Part shown: one piece after another, positions 1-9,944 of the stretch
Layout of the letters: every line of letters starts with the position of its first letter
Position numbering within the stretch: position 1 is the stretch's first letter
Assembly (NCBI GenBank): GCA_963920665.1
Contig: OY987266.1
Location: 3,291,001-3,355,000, forward strand
Origin: Straminergon stramineum
Lineage: Eukaryota > Streptophyta > Bryopsida > Hypnales > Calliergonaceae
Length of the DNA: 64,000 nucleotides
Direction of reading: 5' to 3'
Translations under genes and position numbers: made by a program
The notes under the pieces: generated by a model
What the model saw: the letters and a program-made list of their open reading frames with translations, nothing else
Told to the model about the DNA's origin: nothing
Database searches by the model: none

Positions 1-1
1 T

Positions 2-2764
2 TCAAAAGCACTATGCCCAATCGTATTCCCAGGGTACAACAAACTCACAAAATCGGAGAAAGTAGAATGGAACAATAGGTGTGCCCTTCTTTCCGTCTAT
101 ACAAACTAATCTTGTTTAAAATGTTTTAAATCAAACTGTACATGACCAAAATTTGTAGCTATGTGTATTCAGATCTGTTTCAATCGGGGCCAGTCCAGTT
201 TTGCTTTAGCCAACTGTGTTCCTTGAAACTGAAATCTCTTCACTATTCTATTTATGTTGCTAAACTTTCCTCTGAAACAGTTTGGGTGAAAATTTGACGT
301 CAAAAGAGAAACATCCTCAAACTCAACTTCAAGGCTGATTCATGCATCCTTGTTAATTCCAGAACTTGAGCATTAACTCGAAACAGTAGACCAATAGTTT
401 GTGATCTTTACATTTTCGTCGATTCTGGGTGAGTAAAAACCTCAGATCAATAGCATAAATTTCGTGGTGAGAATATGTCTTTAATAGGTGTTTCATTCTC
501 CTTTTGGATTTGGATCTTAGAAGCATGATTATAATCAGCCTGGATGAAGTAAGGAATGGCACCGGTCTATTTCCTTCGAGAATCGCATGTTCTGCGTCTA
601 TCTCAAATCCTTCCAGGAAGCCTTAGTTAGGTGACCTTATGAATTCTTTACGAAAGATATGAGTTGGCAAGTAATCCAAAGACTCATGGTGATGCACGGA
701 ATGTACAGCGTACCAGCAATAGTCTCTACATAATATTTACAGAACACGTGCATTCGTTTCTTTTCTTCTGCTATTAAATTTATCAGCATGTGGTTTTCTT
801 TCTTTGGATTAAATTGCATCACCAGGTGGTTCTTATTCTTTCAAAATCACTTCACTTCTCAAGATTGGCTAACAGTGAAGATTATTGGTTGTGCATTAGG
901 AGCGTTTAATATTATAATCCATTTCGACAAGCTTTCACAGACTTTAATGTCCTTTCAGTATCCCTTGCAAGACCTCTCTGATCGTCCTATATTTGTGTAT
1001 TGGCAGGTCTTTCTCAACAGCCCATGCTTTGGTATCATCTGCCATCGCATTTTACGTGTTGTATATCAGCGAAGTATTTCTAGATTCTGCTCCGTATGGT
1101 CCTGTTATTTTCCGGAGCTCGATCCTCTCTCAAATCGGCCTTGGGGTAGGGTGTCCGTTATCTTGCTTGTAACACATTCTTAACTTCCAAGGTTATGATT
1201 TATGCTGGGAGATGCTGCTATCTGTCACATGAAACTTTCTTTATGCCACTTGCTATTGGGCTGCTGTTTTCTGAGGGTTTTGTTGTTGTTGTGGTTTGCG
1301 TTTGCAGTTTTCTTGTGGATATTTTATCGTGGACATAACAATGATACTTGCATTTTATCCGACTTTAGGAGGCTATGAGTTTGTGAGTCTTTCCTACCTT
1401 ATCTCATTCATTTTACTTAATTTTCTGAGAAAGAACATTAACATAATCTGCATAGGATTTTGAGAGACTCTGTTATTTGTTTGAGCCATTTTTATCCAGC
1501 TTTTGATTTTTTTTAGGTTGTGGAAAATGATGGTTGTGCCTAACATTCTTTTTGCTTCTCTTTCTCATGGATGTTCTGTGGTTGCCAGATCATTCATCAT
1601 TTGGTGTCAATGATATCTTTGATTTTAGCCGTGCATTGTGGACATGCTCACTTGTACATGTACATTGTTCTTCTGTCGGAGTTAACTACACCTTTCATCA
1701 ATTTGCGCTGGTACATACTCCCACCTCTCCTAGTCATTTTTGTAGGATTGATCACTCCCTTCACCTGTCAATTGTGACAGGCTATACGAGCATCCCACTG
1801 GATGAGCACAGCTGTGTTGTGTGTTGGTAGTTCTCCTTATTATTTTGATTTTATCATATTGGAATTTCCCCTGACGTATTTTACAGAAGCCTCGACGCAT
1901 CGTTAATCAATTTTAACGATGGCAGGTACTTGAACGTGCTGGGTCTCAAAGATACTGATGCTTACACCTACAATGGAGCAATTATTGCCCTTTTGTGGCT
2001 GGTATGTAGTATGTACTCTGTCTCCACTTCAATTGATCCTCAAAAAGTCTTTGTAATGCTGGAAATTAGAACAATCATATTTTAAGACTCGGTGCAATTC
2101 TTTATGTGATGATCAAAATGATTTTCTCGTCATCTGGGAAGTGTTTCATATGCTTTTGGGGAGGGGAAGTTTGATGGTTGCAACTTTTGAGGTTTGTTGA
2201 CGTTTGCAGATAGTTCGTGTGATCAATTTCCTATATTGTTACTATCATCTTTACACTCATTTTGACCAGGTGAGAAACTTGTGTATGTGGGTACCATTTT
2301 AATCGATTTTCAATCTTTATGTCTGCAATCTCATGACATTACGTAGCGCACTTTTTGGAAGCCTACTCATTTGAAAACCCGTTAGCACTTGAAGCATCCA
2401 TTGAATAATGAGTTAATGCTGCTCAGTCAAAGGCTCAGATTATTGCGCACAAGAGTGCATCCCTATTATGTAATCTCGAATGCTACTATATCTGACGGTT
2501 TAGTGCAGTTCAAAAGATTTATATCCTTCAATTCATTGCTGGAAATTCTGATTCTGTTGAGGTTTTCAAAGTACAGAAGTTGACGCGGCGTGCATCTATT
2601 TATTGATTTTCGTTTCTTGTTCTTAACAGGCGAAGCTCCTTCACACAGTTGGATTTACGTTCCTGCTATTTGCACCTACAAGCTTGGGGGCGATGAATTT
2701 CTTCTGGTTCTACCAAATAACGAGTGTAATATATAAGTCTTTGTCCCGCAAACGCGCTCCTTAG
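2..2764 (+). CDS. TLC-domain membrane protein, TLCD4/TMEM56-like (3' part, seven exons)
   Basis: The exons are <2-78, 1007-1145, 1308-1382, 1589-1710, 1926-2001, 2210-2269 and 2630-2764. All six introns are GT-AG, the phases join without a break, and the stop is TAG at 2762-2764. The 227 visible residues match the plant TLC (TRAM-LAG1-CLN8) family related to animal TLCD4/TMEM56. Seen in order: EKVEWNNR followed by SFSTAHA, the segment GYFIVDITMILAFYPTLGGY, the His pair IIHH, LLSELTTPFINLRWYL, and a last hydrophobic stretch ending NFFWFYQI. Four or five membrane-spanning segments are visible, and the C terminus is basic (KSLSRKRAP). Family members are multi-pass proteins of internal membranes or plasma membrane linked to lipid sensing or composition; the substrate is not known from sequence. 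The start and roughly the first 45 residues lie upstream of the window. The first visible intron is the longest at 928 nt. Family call is firm; function is inferred. Confidence 0.9.
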
Positions 2765-3301
2765 ATTTTTCTACTGAATATTTCCAAAATTCGCTAAACC
2801 CTCTCCCATCAAGACCAGTTTCCTGTAGTCTGATCTGCACGGATTATCATACTGCAATCAACAGTGATCAGTAACCTGAAAGGCTGACAAACTCCGAGTA
2901 ACTCTTTTTGAGTTGACTAGTGCTTCTATCTTGAAATGATTTCGAGAAAAACAGAAGGCTTCACAGGTTGTTCATTCTCTAATGTGTGCGCCTCTGATTA
3001 CCTGTAACAGTTCATCGGATCCATAATCGAACTTATCCTATAGCAATGAGTATAGATAGGTAGCATTTGTATTTGGTAGGTGTGTTTGGTAAATAAAAGT
3101 AGAAATGAACTATCCCATTTTGGATGGTGACATACACTTTTTGTGCACTTTTTCATCCAAATTTTGGAAGCCTTCTTCAATTTATCATTCATTTAATTCT
3201 TGCAAACTAAGCAATTACCATTTTTTTGTGTGCAAGGAGCCTGGCGTTGTTGCAAATGGTACAATTGTAGTCCACTAGTAGTTCTTTCATAGTGCAATTG
3301 T
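2765..3301. other. 3' flank of the TLC gene
   Basis: No coding signal is seen here. The stretch should hold the 3' UTR of the TLC gene. An AATAAA hexamer lies at 3092-3097, about 330 nt after the stop, and could serve in polyadenylation, but this is not proven. The remainder is plain AT-rich spacer running up to the palindromic element. Confidence 0.4.
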
Positions 3302-4134
3302 AGCCAAGAATCTTACAAATTGCCTATTGTGCCATTCAAAGAAATTTGCATAATATAGAAGACAATTGGCATTCTTTTTGTCTTGTGTACTTATCATTCA
3401 ATTCTTATGCAATCCCAATGAAGCACACCAAATTTCAGTTTCAAAGACCAAAATTGTATTTTTGTTTCATTTAATATTCAAGGTTTTACATGATAATTGC
3501 CTGAAAATTTTTGGTAATGAATTTTTTAAATCGATTGCATAGATAAGCAAGAAGCATCCCCATGCACATCTTTCCTTGAACAAGCATGTCCAAAAAAGTT
3601 TCAAAATTCCCTCTATAGAGATTTCAATGTTGAGGTGCAAATGCCCAAATTTTATAAGATAGATATTTCTATATTTTAACTAGATTTTGGCAAAGTAATT
3701 GTCTCATCATGCTCAAATGTACAAAACTAATTACCGTGTGAAGGTCAAATAACAAATTATATGGCTATTTTTCAAAATTTGGGCATTGTCCCTACAACAT
3801 TTAAATTTATGTTGAGAGAATTTGGAACTTTCAGAGAGATGCTTGTTGACAAATGTCCATATGGATGTTTCCTACACATCTATGCAATCAAAGTAAAAAA
3901 AAACGTTCACCACTATTTTTCAACCAATTATCACATAAAATTATGAATATTATATAAATGAAAACAATTCACCAAAAATGAAGTTTTGTTTTTCTGAAAC
4001 TGAAATTTGGTATGCTTGATTGGGATTATATAAGAATTGAATGTTAATTATGCAAGAAAAAAAATGTCAATTGTATTCTATATTATGTGGAAAAAAATTG
4101 AATGGCACAGTAGGGAGTTTGTAAGATTATTGGA
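3302..4134. repeat. Large fold-back (near-complete palindrome) element
   Basis: The left arm, about 3302-3660, is an imperfect reverse complement of the right arm, about 3763-4134, with only about 100 bp of loop. Matching blocks can be followed along the whole arm. Left AATCTTACAAATTGCC pairs with right AATCTTACAAACTCCC (reverse complement). Left CCAAATTTCAGTTTCA at 3428 pairs with its inverted copy near 3990. Left ATGCCCAAATTTT at 3641 pairs with CAAAATTTGGGCAT at 3773. The arms are diverged, so the element is old. It fits a fold-back MITE or a MULE-like long-TIR element. No target duplication was clear. Confidence 0.75.
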
Positions 4135-5250
4135 CCCGACTGTACACATGTGTCGTTTGCTGGGTAAAGAGCTGCGGGGATTGACAGTATTGCCAATTAG
4201 GGTTAACGGAGGTGTGAAGAACTTGGGGTTTGTTTCAGCAATCTGCATTTGTGTGGGCAATGTCAGAGAATTGGTGCAAAAACCTTAGTCCTTAGGATTT
4301 GAAGCTCATTACAAACCCGTATTTCCTGTTTCGTCTCCAGGCGGAAGCGATCAGGAGCTCGTTTTTATTGCGAAGGGAGAAGGAGAGCTTTTCGAGCTGC
4401 CGTGAACCCGTGAGGTTTGCTTGCACCGATTTTGCTCGAGCTCGGGCGCTGTTGTATCATCTGCAGGAGTCTAATCTCTAGGTACAGCAGAAATGGCTTC
4501 CTCTGTTTGTGCTTTTTGTGCTTTTTGTGTTTAGTGATGGTCGTTGCCTTGAGTAGATGTCGATTTTCTAGGTACGGCGGACTTTTCGTCTTCTTTCTGT
4601 ATTTTCCAATGTTCTTTTGACGTGATTAGATGTGGTGAAGCTATGCTTTTGGGTGCTCATTGAAGACCCTCACAAATCACGTATCCTATAAAGCTGAGCA
4701 AGCATCATGAATCACATCCCTTTCAGAGTGGTTGTCTTAAGGCTGGAAAGGTTGCTAGGTTATTGCAGGCTATCCTCCTTAGGTTCTTATAATAATTCTA
4801 TGAAAATAGTGTTCTCTAGGCTGATCTCAACAACCTTTGTTTTTTTATGAATTCAATGGGGTCCTGTATACTCTGGATTGGACTTTGTCGCCTTCCATAG
4901 TCCATACCCTATTGAACGCCGGTTCCGTACTACAGATCCTTTTCTTCTGTCTCTGTAGTTGTGCAGGTTTGAGAACGAAACAGAGCGGTGTCGTTCAGTT
5001 TTAATGTCGAAGTTGATCGGACTTCCAGTTTGGGTTTTTATAAGCTTTCAAATGTCGTTTTTTTTAAAGAGATCCCACCTAGCGCTGGATATCTTCGTTA
5101 TGCGTTGAAGCTTTCAAATATCGCAGAGGTCGTGTCCGTATATTATTGGGACTACCTTTTGCTACACGAGATTAGGAGGTTTAGTCTGCTGGTGATTCAA
5201 GAATTGACATTGATGATGGGTTGTTTGGGGGGGCATTACAGAGTAAGCAA
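4135..5250 (+). promoter_or_regulatory. Upstream region and probable 5' UTR of the macro-domain gene
   Basis: A GC-richer tract at about 4320-4480 stands out from the AT-rich flank and looks like a transcribed leader. It ends in a plausible donor (CTAG then GTACAG at 4482). A plausible acceptor sits just before 5182 (GGTTTAG), where the reading frame of the macro gene opens. A 5' UTR intron of about 700 nt is therefore likely. This is inferred from splice-site-like words only; a cDNA would settle it. Confidence 0.35.
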
Positions 5251-6608
5251 ATGGCTATTGGAGAGGAGATGAAACCTGATGAAGTAGATAGAAAAGGGGC
5301 TAACGATATGAAGGAGGAAGTGGAAAGTCGGATGGATGATATGGACAATGGGTGCGATGGTGTCCCGAAGGAGCAGAAGGAGAAACTTGATGAAGTAGAT
5401 AAAAAAGGGGCTAATGATATTGAGGAGGAAGCGGACAGTCGAACGGATGATATGGACAATAGAGGCGATGGTGCCCCAGAGGAGCAGAATGAGAAACCTG
5501 ATGAAGTGGATAGAAAAGGAGTGGGTGATAAAAAGGAGGAAGTGGGAAGTCGGACCGGCGATTGGTTTCACTTGACTGGGCCATGCTCACTGGTCCTTCA
5601 CCATGGTGACATAACAGAATGGTTCAAGGACGGCAAGACTGATGCAATCGTGAATGCCGCCAATGAAATGATGCTTGGTGGAGGAGGGGTGGATGGTGCC
5701 ATTCACCGAGCTGCTGGAAGGAAGTTGTTTGATGCTTGCTTCAAGTCTCCCGAGGTTGCAAGAGGTGTTCGGTGTCCCATTGGAAGTGCAGTGATCACTC
5801 CAGGTGAGAGTTTTTCTTCGTTTCTTTCATTTGGACTTATGCAACAGTGTGACAAACAGTGGTAAATTCACGAATATTTATTCGACATTATCTTAGCGAA
5901 GTTTTATTCTGTTGAAATCATCTGGTTGGGATTGTGCACTAGCGTTCTGAATGTGACCTGTCATTACCGGCTTTAGTGTGTAGGAAGCTTACCGCACTAG
6001 AGGAAAGGTCATGAAGTGAAGGCATGTCATTGATCTTTGAGAGCAAGTAATTATGATACTGAAGGAATGCCACGACACGAGTCCTGTCCCTCATTTGGGC
6101 ATGTTTCGGGCATCATTTGTGGCACATGAAAGTTGACATGGCAATGAAGAAGCTTCTGGGCACGATTGCCTGGAAGTCCATGAAAGTGGTTGGGTCGGGC
6201 AGAGCGATGTTGCTTGCCACAGTTGTAGTGTGGCAACGGCCTGGGTTTCTACTGTCCTGACAGCAAATCTGCGATCATTTTGCAGGGTTCAGGTTACCAG
6301 TGGCACAGGTCATTCATACTGTGGGACCAATGTATCACAAGGAAGAGGATCCAGCTGCTATATTAGGAAAGGCATACAAAAGATCCATCGCGCTTGCTAA
6401 AAAGTCCGGGGTTAAGTACGTTGCTTTTCCAGCAATATCCTGCGGTATCTATGGGTATCCATACGAGGAGGCAGCCAAGGTTTCCATTCAAGCACTTCAA
6501 GAGAGTGCTGGTGATTTGTTGGAGGTTCATTTTGTTCTATTCGAGGAAGGTACATATGGTGCATGGCTTGCTTACGCCGAGGAAAACTTGGACAGATTGT
6601 CTGCCTAA
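5251..6608 (+). CDS. MacroD-type macro-domain protein (ADP-ribose hydrolase-like) with acidic N-terminal repeat
   Basis: Two exons, 5251-5803 and 6286-6608, are joined by a phase-1 GT-AG intron of 482 nt and encode 291 residues. Residues about 105-291 form a macro domain of the MacroD class. Seen: GDITEW, the ADP-ribose-binding stretch [16 protein letters not shown] then [50 protein letters not shown] and VHFVLF. Family members bind ADP-ribose and remove mono-ADP-ribose from acidic residues or deacetylate O-acetyl-ADP-ribose; all the usual binding residues are present, so activity is expected. Plant relatives usually begin close to the domain. Here about 104 extra residues precede it, made of 2.5 copies of an acidic 37-residue repeat. 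The start is the first in-frame ATG. The frame stays open to 5182, so an upstream exon could add residues. Confidence 0.9.
5275..5556 (+). repeat. 111-bp in-frame coding tandem repeat (37 residues, 2.5 copies)
   Basis: The units start at 5275, 5386 and 5497, exactly 111 bp apart, and the third is partial. Each begins (P/L)DEVD(R/K)KG, continues with a KEEV or EEEA stretch, then SR(M/T)DDMDN, and ends near EQ(K/N)EK. The exact codon-multiple period keeps the macro-gene frame open. The copies differ by point changes, mostly single residues. The peptide is strongly charged and probably disordered. Reading frames on the opposite strand here are mirror images of this repeat. Confidence 0.9.
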
Positions 6609-6720
6609 GTCTCAGCTTTAGTTGTAAATATATGTTTCTTTGCTGACCTAGGCGTAGGGGGTCCAATTTACTTATTGAAAATTTACTTTTGAATACATCT
6701 CACTGCATCTGTGACTAGTT

Positions 6721-6726
6721 AATAAA
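6721..6726 (+). terminator. Candidate polyadenylation signal of the macro gene
   Basis: AATAAA lies 113 nt after the stop codon, in a usual position for a plant near-upstream element. TGTAAATATATGT at about 6624 could be the far-upstream element. Confidence 0.45.
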
Positions 6727-8720
6727 GCTACTGCACTGCATGCATTCCTGGATTCCCAAGCACGTTTGATTTAATGGTTTAATAGGACAGAACAGATCTG
6801 TTTTTATGGATCGCTGTTGTGTATAATCTGAAGACAGATCTTGTTCATGAGTTCTCAGACAGTCAGGTGGTACAGATGGTATCGTAATGATATTTTTGAA
6901 ATAATGGCATCTTATTACTTCTTTATGTTTAATGTTCCAGTGCGTGGGTTAATTATTCCACAGTCTCGGCACTAGTGCACTACCCTGGTCTGAGTGTAGG
7001 TTCCCCAGAAGTACAGAACAAATCTGATCTGAGTCTCGTTCTGCAGAACTTGAGGTACAGTAGTCCACATTTCAAAATGTGAGGATGTGTTGCTAGTTGC
7101 AACTCAGGAGGAGAATTTAGTACTGACTGTTAACCAACAATGTATAAACAGTGTATATTTGATTGAGGAGGTGGGGCGATTTCAGAGCCCTCTGACATTT
7201 CAACTTCAAAAATTCATAACTAATACCACAAAGCTCCGAAAATATGAAATGACTTGGGGTGGATGCCAATTCCAATTGTCTTTCAAGGAAAATTTACTAA
7301 AAAATATTTGCAGAAGTTTCAACTCTCCAAATTCAGTTTTAGCTTTAGATGGGTGCGTTGTGGACCTCTTGCCTTATTTTAATATAGAAAACTAAAGAAG
7401 TTTGACCAAGCAAGAAGTTGATTTGTCATTAAATCCCTTAAATACTAGGGATAGTGCAACTTAGAATAGTAATTTAATGATGACTCTACAATGGTAGTTG
7501 TAAAATATGATCCATAGATGATATTCATGGTGTTAGATCAACTAGTATATAAACTAATATTTTTCAATTAAATTTAGAGCCAAAAATTGAAAATTTGTTA
7601 TAAAATCAATTGTAGATTGAATATTTGTGATTTTCACAAGTTTTTTCCCTCAAGTTCAAAACACAAGTTCCAATTATAGTGATTTTTGAAGATCTTTTTA
7701 CTTTTTTTATTCAAGTCATTTTTGAAGGGTCATTTTTTGAACTAAGAAAATTTCTAGTTTGAGGCTAGACCTACTAGTACCCTTTTGGTTATAAATTATT
7801 TGCAAAGCAAAGTCTAAAGAACCTACACCTTAGAAATGTTAAAGAATGAACACAAGAATTTTCACAATAATGGATGCATGAAAAAAAAAATTGTGTACTC
7901 TAGATGTATTTGCTTTCATTTGCTTCTTGAAATTTGAGTGTCTAGTTCTAAAGGATGGGGTGAAGTGACTGCTTCATTCATCCACATGGGAAAATGATGG
8001 AATTTTTTATTTGTCAAGCACAAAAAAAATTGAAATTTTTTAATTTGTATTGTATTTGCAATTACAAACTTCAAATTAGCTACAGGAGTTGTACAAGAAA
8101 AAAAATTTCAAGCACAAAATAGGGGGGCTTTTATTTTACCTGCACCCTTGGAATGACTTGGGGAGATGAGTGAGGGGGGCAATTTGTCCCAACTATTCTA
8201 ACGAGGTTCATGTTCAAATACAAGATGTAGTCAATCAATTTAAAGTTTAAAAATTCCAATTTCCATTTCCCTAGATTTTGGTGTAGAAAGTGGTAGATTA
8301 AGTACCCTAATAGATTGTTTTTTGCTATGGTACACACCACATAACCTTTGTGCCAATCATTTTGCAAGAACTCTTGGAATAGATTCCTCAAACTCTACTT
8401 TCTAGTTCTTCTACTCCAAAGTTGCAATGTTGTAAGTCACTTTTCATTATTAGAAGTGCCTACAAAAGTACAATTTTGTAAGTGGATCTTTGTTTTTAGA
8501 TTATCATTGAGGTGATTGTGAAGTTGCAATTTTGTGAGTCATCTTTATTATTGGATTTTCATTGGAACAATGGATGCTTGTGCATTTAAAATAAATCGTT
8601 GTTTCTTTCCCATAAAAGACTAAAAAGCTCTCTATTGGACTTTATGTTTTTTGTGTATGAAATATAAATTTTGAAGAGATCAAAATGTGTCCCCAATTAA
8701 TAAAAAGATTCATAATGATT
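6727..8720. other. Spacer between macro and p23 genes, with dispersed repeats
   Basis: No gene is seen. About 7180-7400 matches segments at about 33210-33400 and 46520-46680 and, inverted, about 30780-30890. Shared words include CATTTCAACTTC, AATATGAAATGACTTGGG and a TTTACTGAAAA-like block. About 8130-8200 matches about 13240-13300 (TGCACCYNTGGANTGAC, then GGGGATGAGTGA). About 8418-8565 holds three loose units containing GCAATTTTGTAAGT. The rest is AT-rich and featureless to me. Confidence 0.5.
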
Positions 8721-8783
8721 TTTGATTCTAAGCCCCGTGCCACCTCTTGACACCGCGTCTCAACCAACATAACCCTTTGCAAT

Positions 8784-8793
8784 GCCACGTGGC
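8784..8793. promoter_or_regulatory. Perfect palindromic G-box upstream of p23
   Basis: GCCACGTGGC is a full 10-bp palindrome around the CACGTG core bound by plant bZIP and bHLH factors. It lies about 150 bp upstream of a TATA-like ATAAAT (8931) and 500 bp before the p23 start, in the GC-richer promoter segment. The role is inferred from the motif. Confidence 0.55.
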
Positions 8794-8856
8794 GCATCAT
8801 GGTTGGAAGGGAGGGGGGAACGTTATTTGGGACTGCATTCAAAAGAACAAATCCTG

Positions 8857-8869
8857 GTCCAGAACCTTC
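8857..8869. promoter_or_regulatory. Heat-shock-element-like site upstream of p23
   Basis: GAACCTTC at 8862-8869 is a perfect head-to-tail GAAnnTTC pair. A degenerate third unit (GTC instead of TTC) lies at 8857-8859. Its position about 60 bp upstream of a TATA-like box at 8931 suits HSF control of an HSP90 co-chaperone. Two perfect units plus one weak unit is below a strong canonical site, so this is suggestive only. Confidence 0.4.
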
Positions 8870-9012
8870 TTGGGGCGGCGTTCGTTGTTCGATTCATTAG
8901 CACTTATGGCGCCAACGCACATAAATTACTCCCTTCCAACCCTTCGATCCCAAAGCCAAGGTAGATCGACGGATGAAAATCAGAGTCCCATGGGAACACC
9001 CACATTCCCAAC

Positions 9013-9120
9013 ATGGCGAACATACGTTCCCACGAGTCGTCTCTCTTCAAGTTGATTCTAGACTCTTCCACTGGGTTCACCATTACGACAGCGAGCCCAG
9101 CGTTGCCGCCTCCGCCATAG
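9013..9120 (+). other. Possible upstream ORF in the p23 leader (35 codons)
   Basis: An ATG at 9013 opens MANIRSHESS and runs to TAG at 9118-9120, 173 nt before the p23 start. If transcription begins near 8960, as the TATA-like box suggests, this frame lies in the leader and would lower p23 translation. A plant telobox-like ATTAGGGTTT follows at 9122. No similarity was recognised in the peptide. Confidence 0.3.
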
Positions 9121-9293
9121 CCATTAGGGTTTGCTACCCTCGCCGCATTAACGCCGCGATCTCGTGAACGATAATTTCTCGTCTGCATTCAGGCTTTTAG
9201 GTTTGTCTTTTGGTCTTGGAGTTGGTGTTGCAGTTGCTGTTGGTGCATTTCCGGGGATCAGTTGAGGCGTGCGAGTTTCAGAGAGCGGGTGGG

Positions 9294-9944
9294 ATGGCAC
9301 GCCATCCGGAGATTCTGTGGGCGCAGCGCAGCGACAAGGTTTACTTGACCGTGGAGCTTCTGGACGCCAAGAGTCCCGATGTCAAGATATTGCCGGAAGG
9401 TCGTTTCACTTTTTCTGCAACTGTCGGGGCGGACAACCAGAAGTTTGAGACCGATCTGGAGCTTTATGCCACGATCGACGTTGAGAAATCCGTCGTGAAC
9501 AAGGGGCAGCGTCATACCGCCCTCGTGCTGGAGAAGACGACGGCAGAGTGGTGGCCGAGGTTGGTGAAAGCTTCCGGGAAAGCGCCGCAATTCGTCAAGG
9601 TGGACTGGAACAAATGGGTGGACGAGGACGAGGAGGACGAAGCGCCGGCTATGGACATGGGTGGAATGGGAGGCATGGGTGGCATGCCTGATTTCTCTGC
9701 CATGGGTGGTATGGGTGGAATGGGTGGTATGGGTGGTATGGGTGGTATGGGCGGAGGGATGCCCGACTTCTCTGGCATGGGAGGAGATGAAGATGAAGAC
9801 ATTGAGGATGACGAAGACATGCCCGAGCTTAGTAAAGTCGAGGACGAGAGCGCAACGGAAAGCGCGCCAACGACGGCTGCCGTGAAAGTGAATCCTGAAG
9901 ACGGAGCTCAGGAATCGAAGAAACCCGAAGCTACCAAGATATAA
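9294..9944 (+). CDS. p23: HSP90 co-chaperone p23 (CS domain with Gly-Gly-Met tail), intronless
   Basis: A single uninterrupted frame encodes 216 residues. Residues about 1-108 form a CS domain of the p23 type: RHPEILWAQRSDKVYLTVEL at the start, EGRFTFSAT at 35-43, WWPRL at 86-90 and FVKVDWNKWVDEDEED at 100-115, the plant p23 signature. A repeat of GGM units (about 122-164, with two MPDFS inserts) follows, then acidic DEDEDIEDDEDMPEL, as in Arabidopsis p23-1-like proteins. p23 binds the ATP-bound N-terminal dimer of HSP90 in cytosol and nucleus and stabilises client complexes. The ATG at 9294 is the first in-frame Met and opens the conserved domain. No intron interrupts the coding region, although plant p23 genes usually have several; this may be a retrocopy, but no poly(A) tract follows. 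An HSE-like site and a G-box lie upstream. Confidence 0.93.
   Translation: MARHPEILWAQRSDKVYLTVELLDAKSPDVKILPEGRFTFSATVGADNQKFETDLELYATIDVEKSVVNKGQRHTALVLEKTTAEWWPRLVKASGKAPQFVKVDWNKWVDEDEEDEAPAMDMGGMGGMGGMPDFSAMGGMGGMGGMGGMGGMGGGMPDFSGMGGDEDEDIEDDEDMPELSKVEDESATESAPTTAAVKVNPEDGAQESKKPEATKI
9658..9786 (+). repeat. GGM-encoding microsatellite in p23
   Basis: A run of ATGGGTGGT-type units (9 bp, about 11 units in two blocks) encodes Gly-Gly-Met repeats interrupted twice by MPDFS. The longest uninterrupted block, 9703-9759, is nearly perfect and likely to vary in length between individuals. Confidence 0.85.

Noticed and set aside
788..1183. A + strand open frame of 131 codons overlapping the TLC gene
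   Set aside because: It lies mostly in the first intron and reads exon 1007-1145 in the wrong frame; the spliced TLC frame explains the conserved sequence.
5236..5571. Opposite-strand open frames of about 90-110 codons
   Set aside because: They mirror the 111-bp coding repeat of the macro gene; composition is Ser/Ile-rich repeat translation.
9512..9820. Minus-strand frame rich in Pro, Ile and Ser
   Set aside because: It is the antisense of the GGM repeat and acidic tail of p23.
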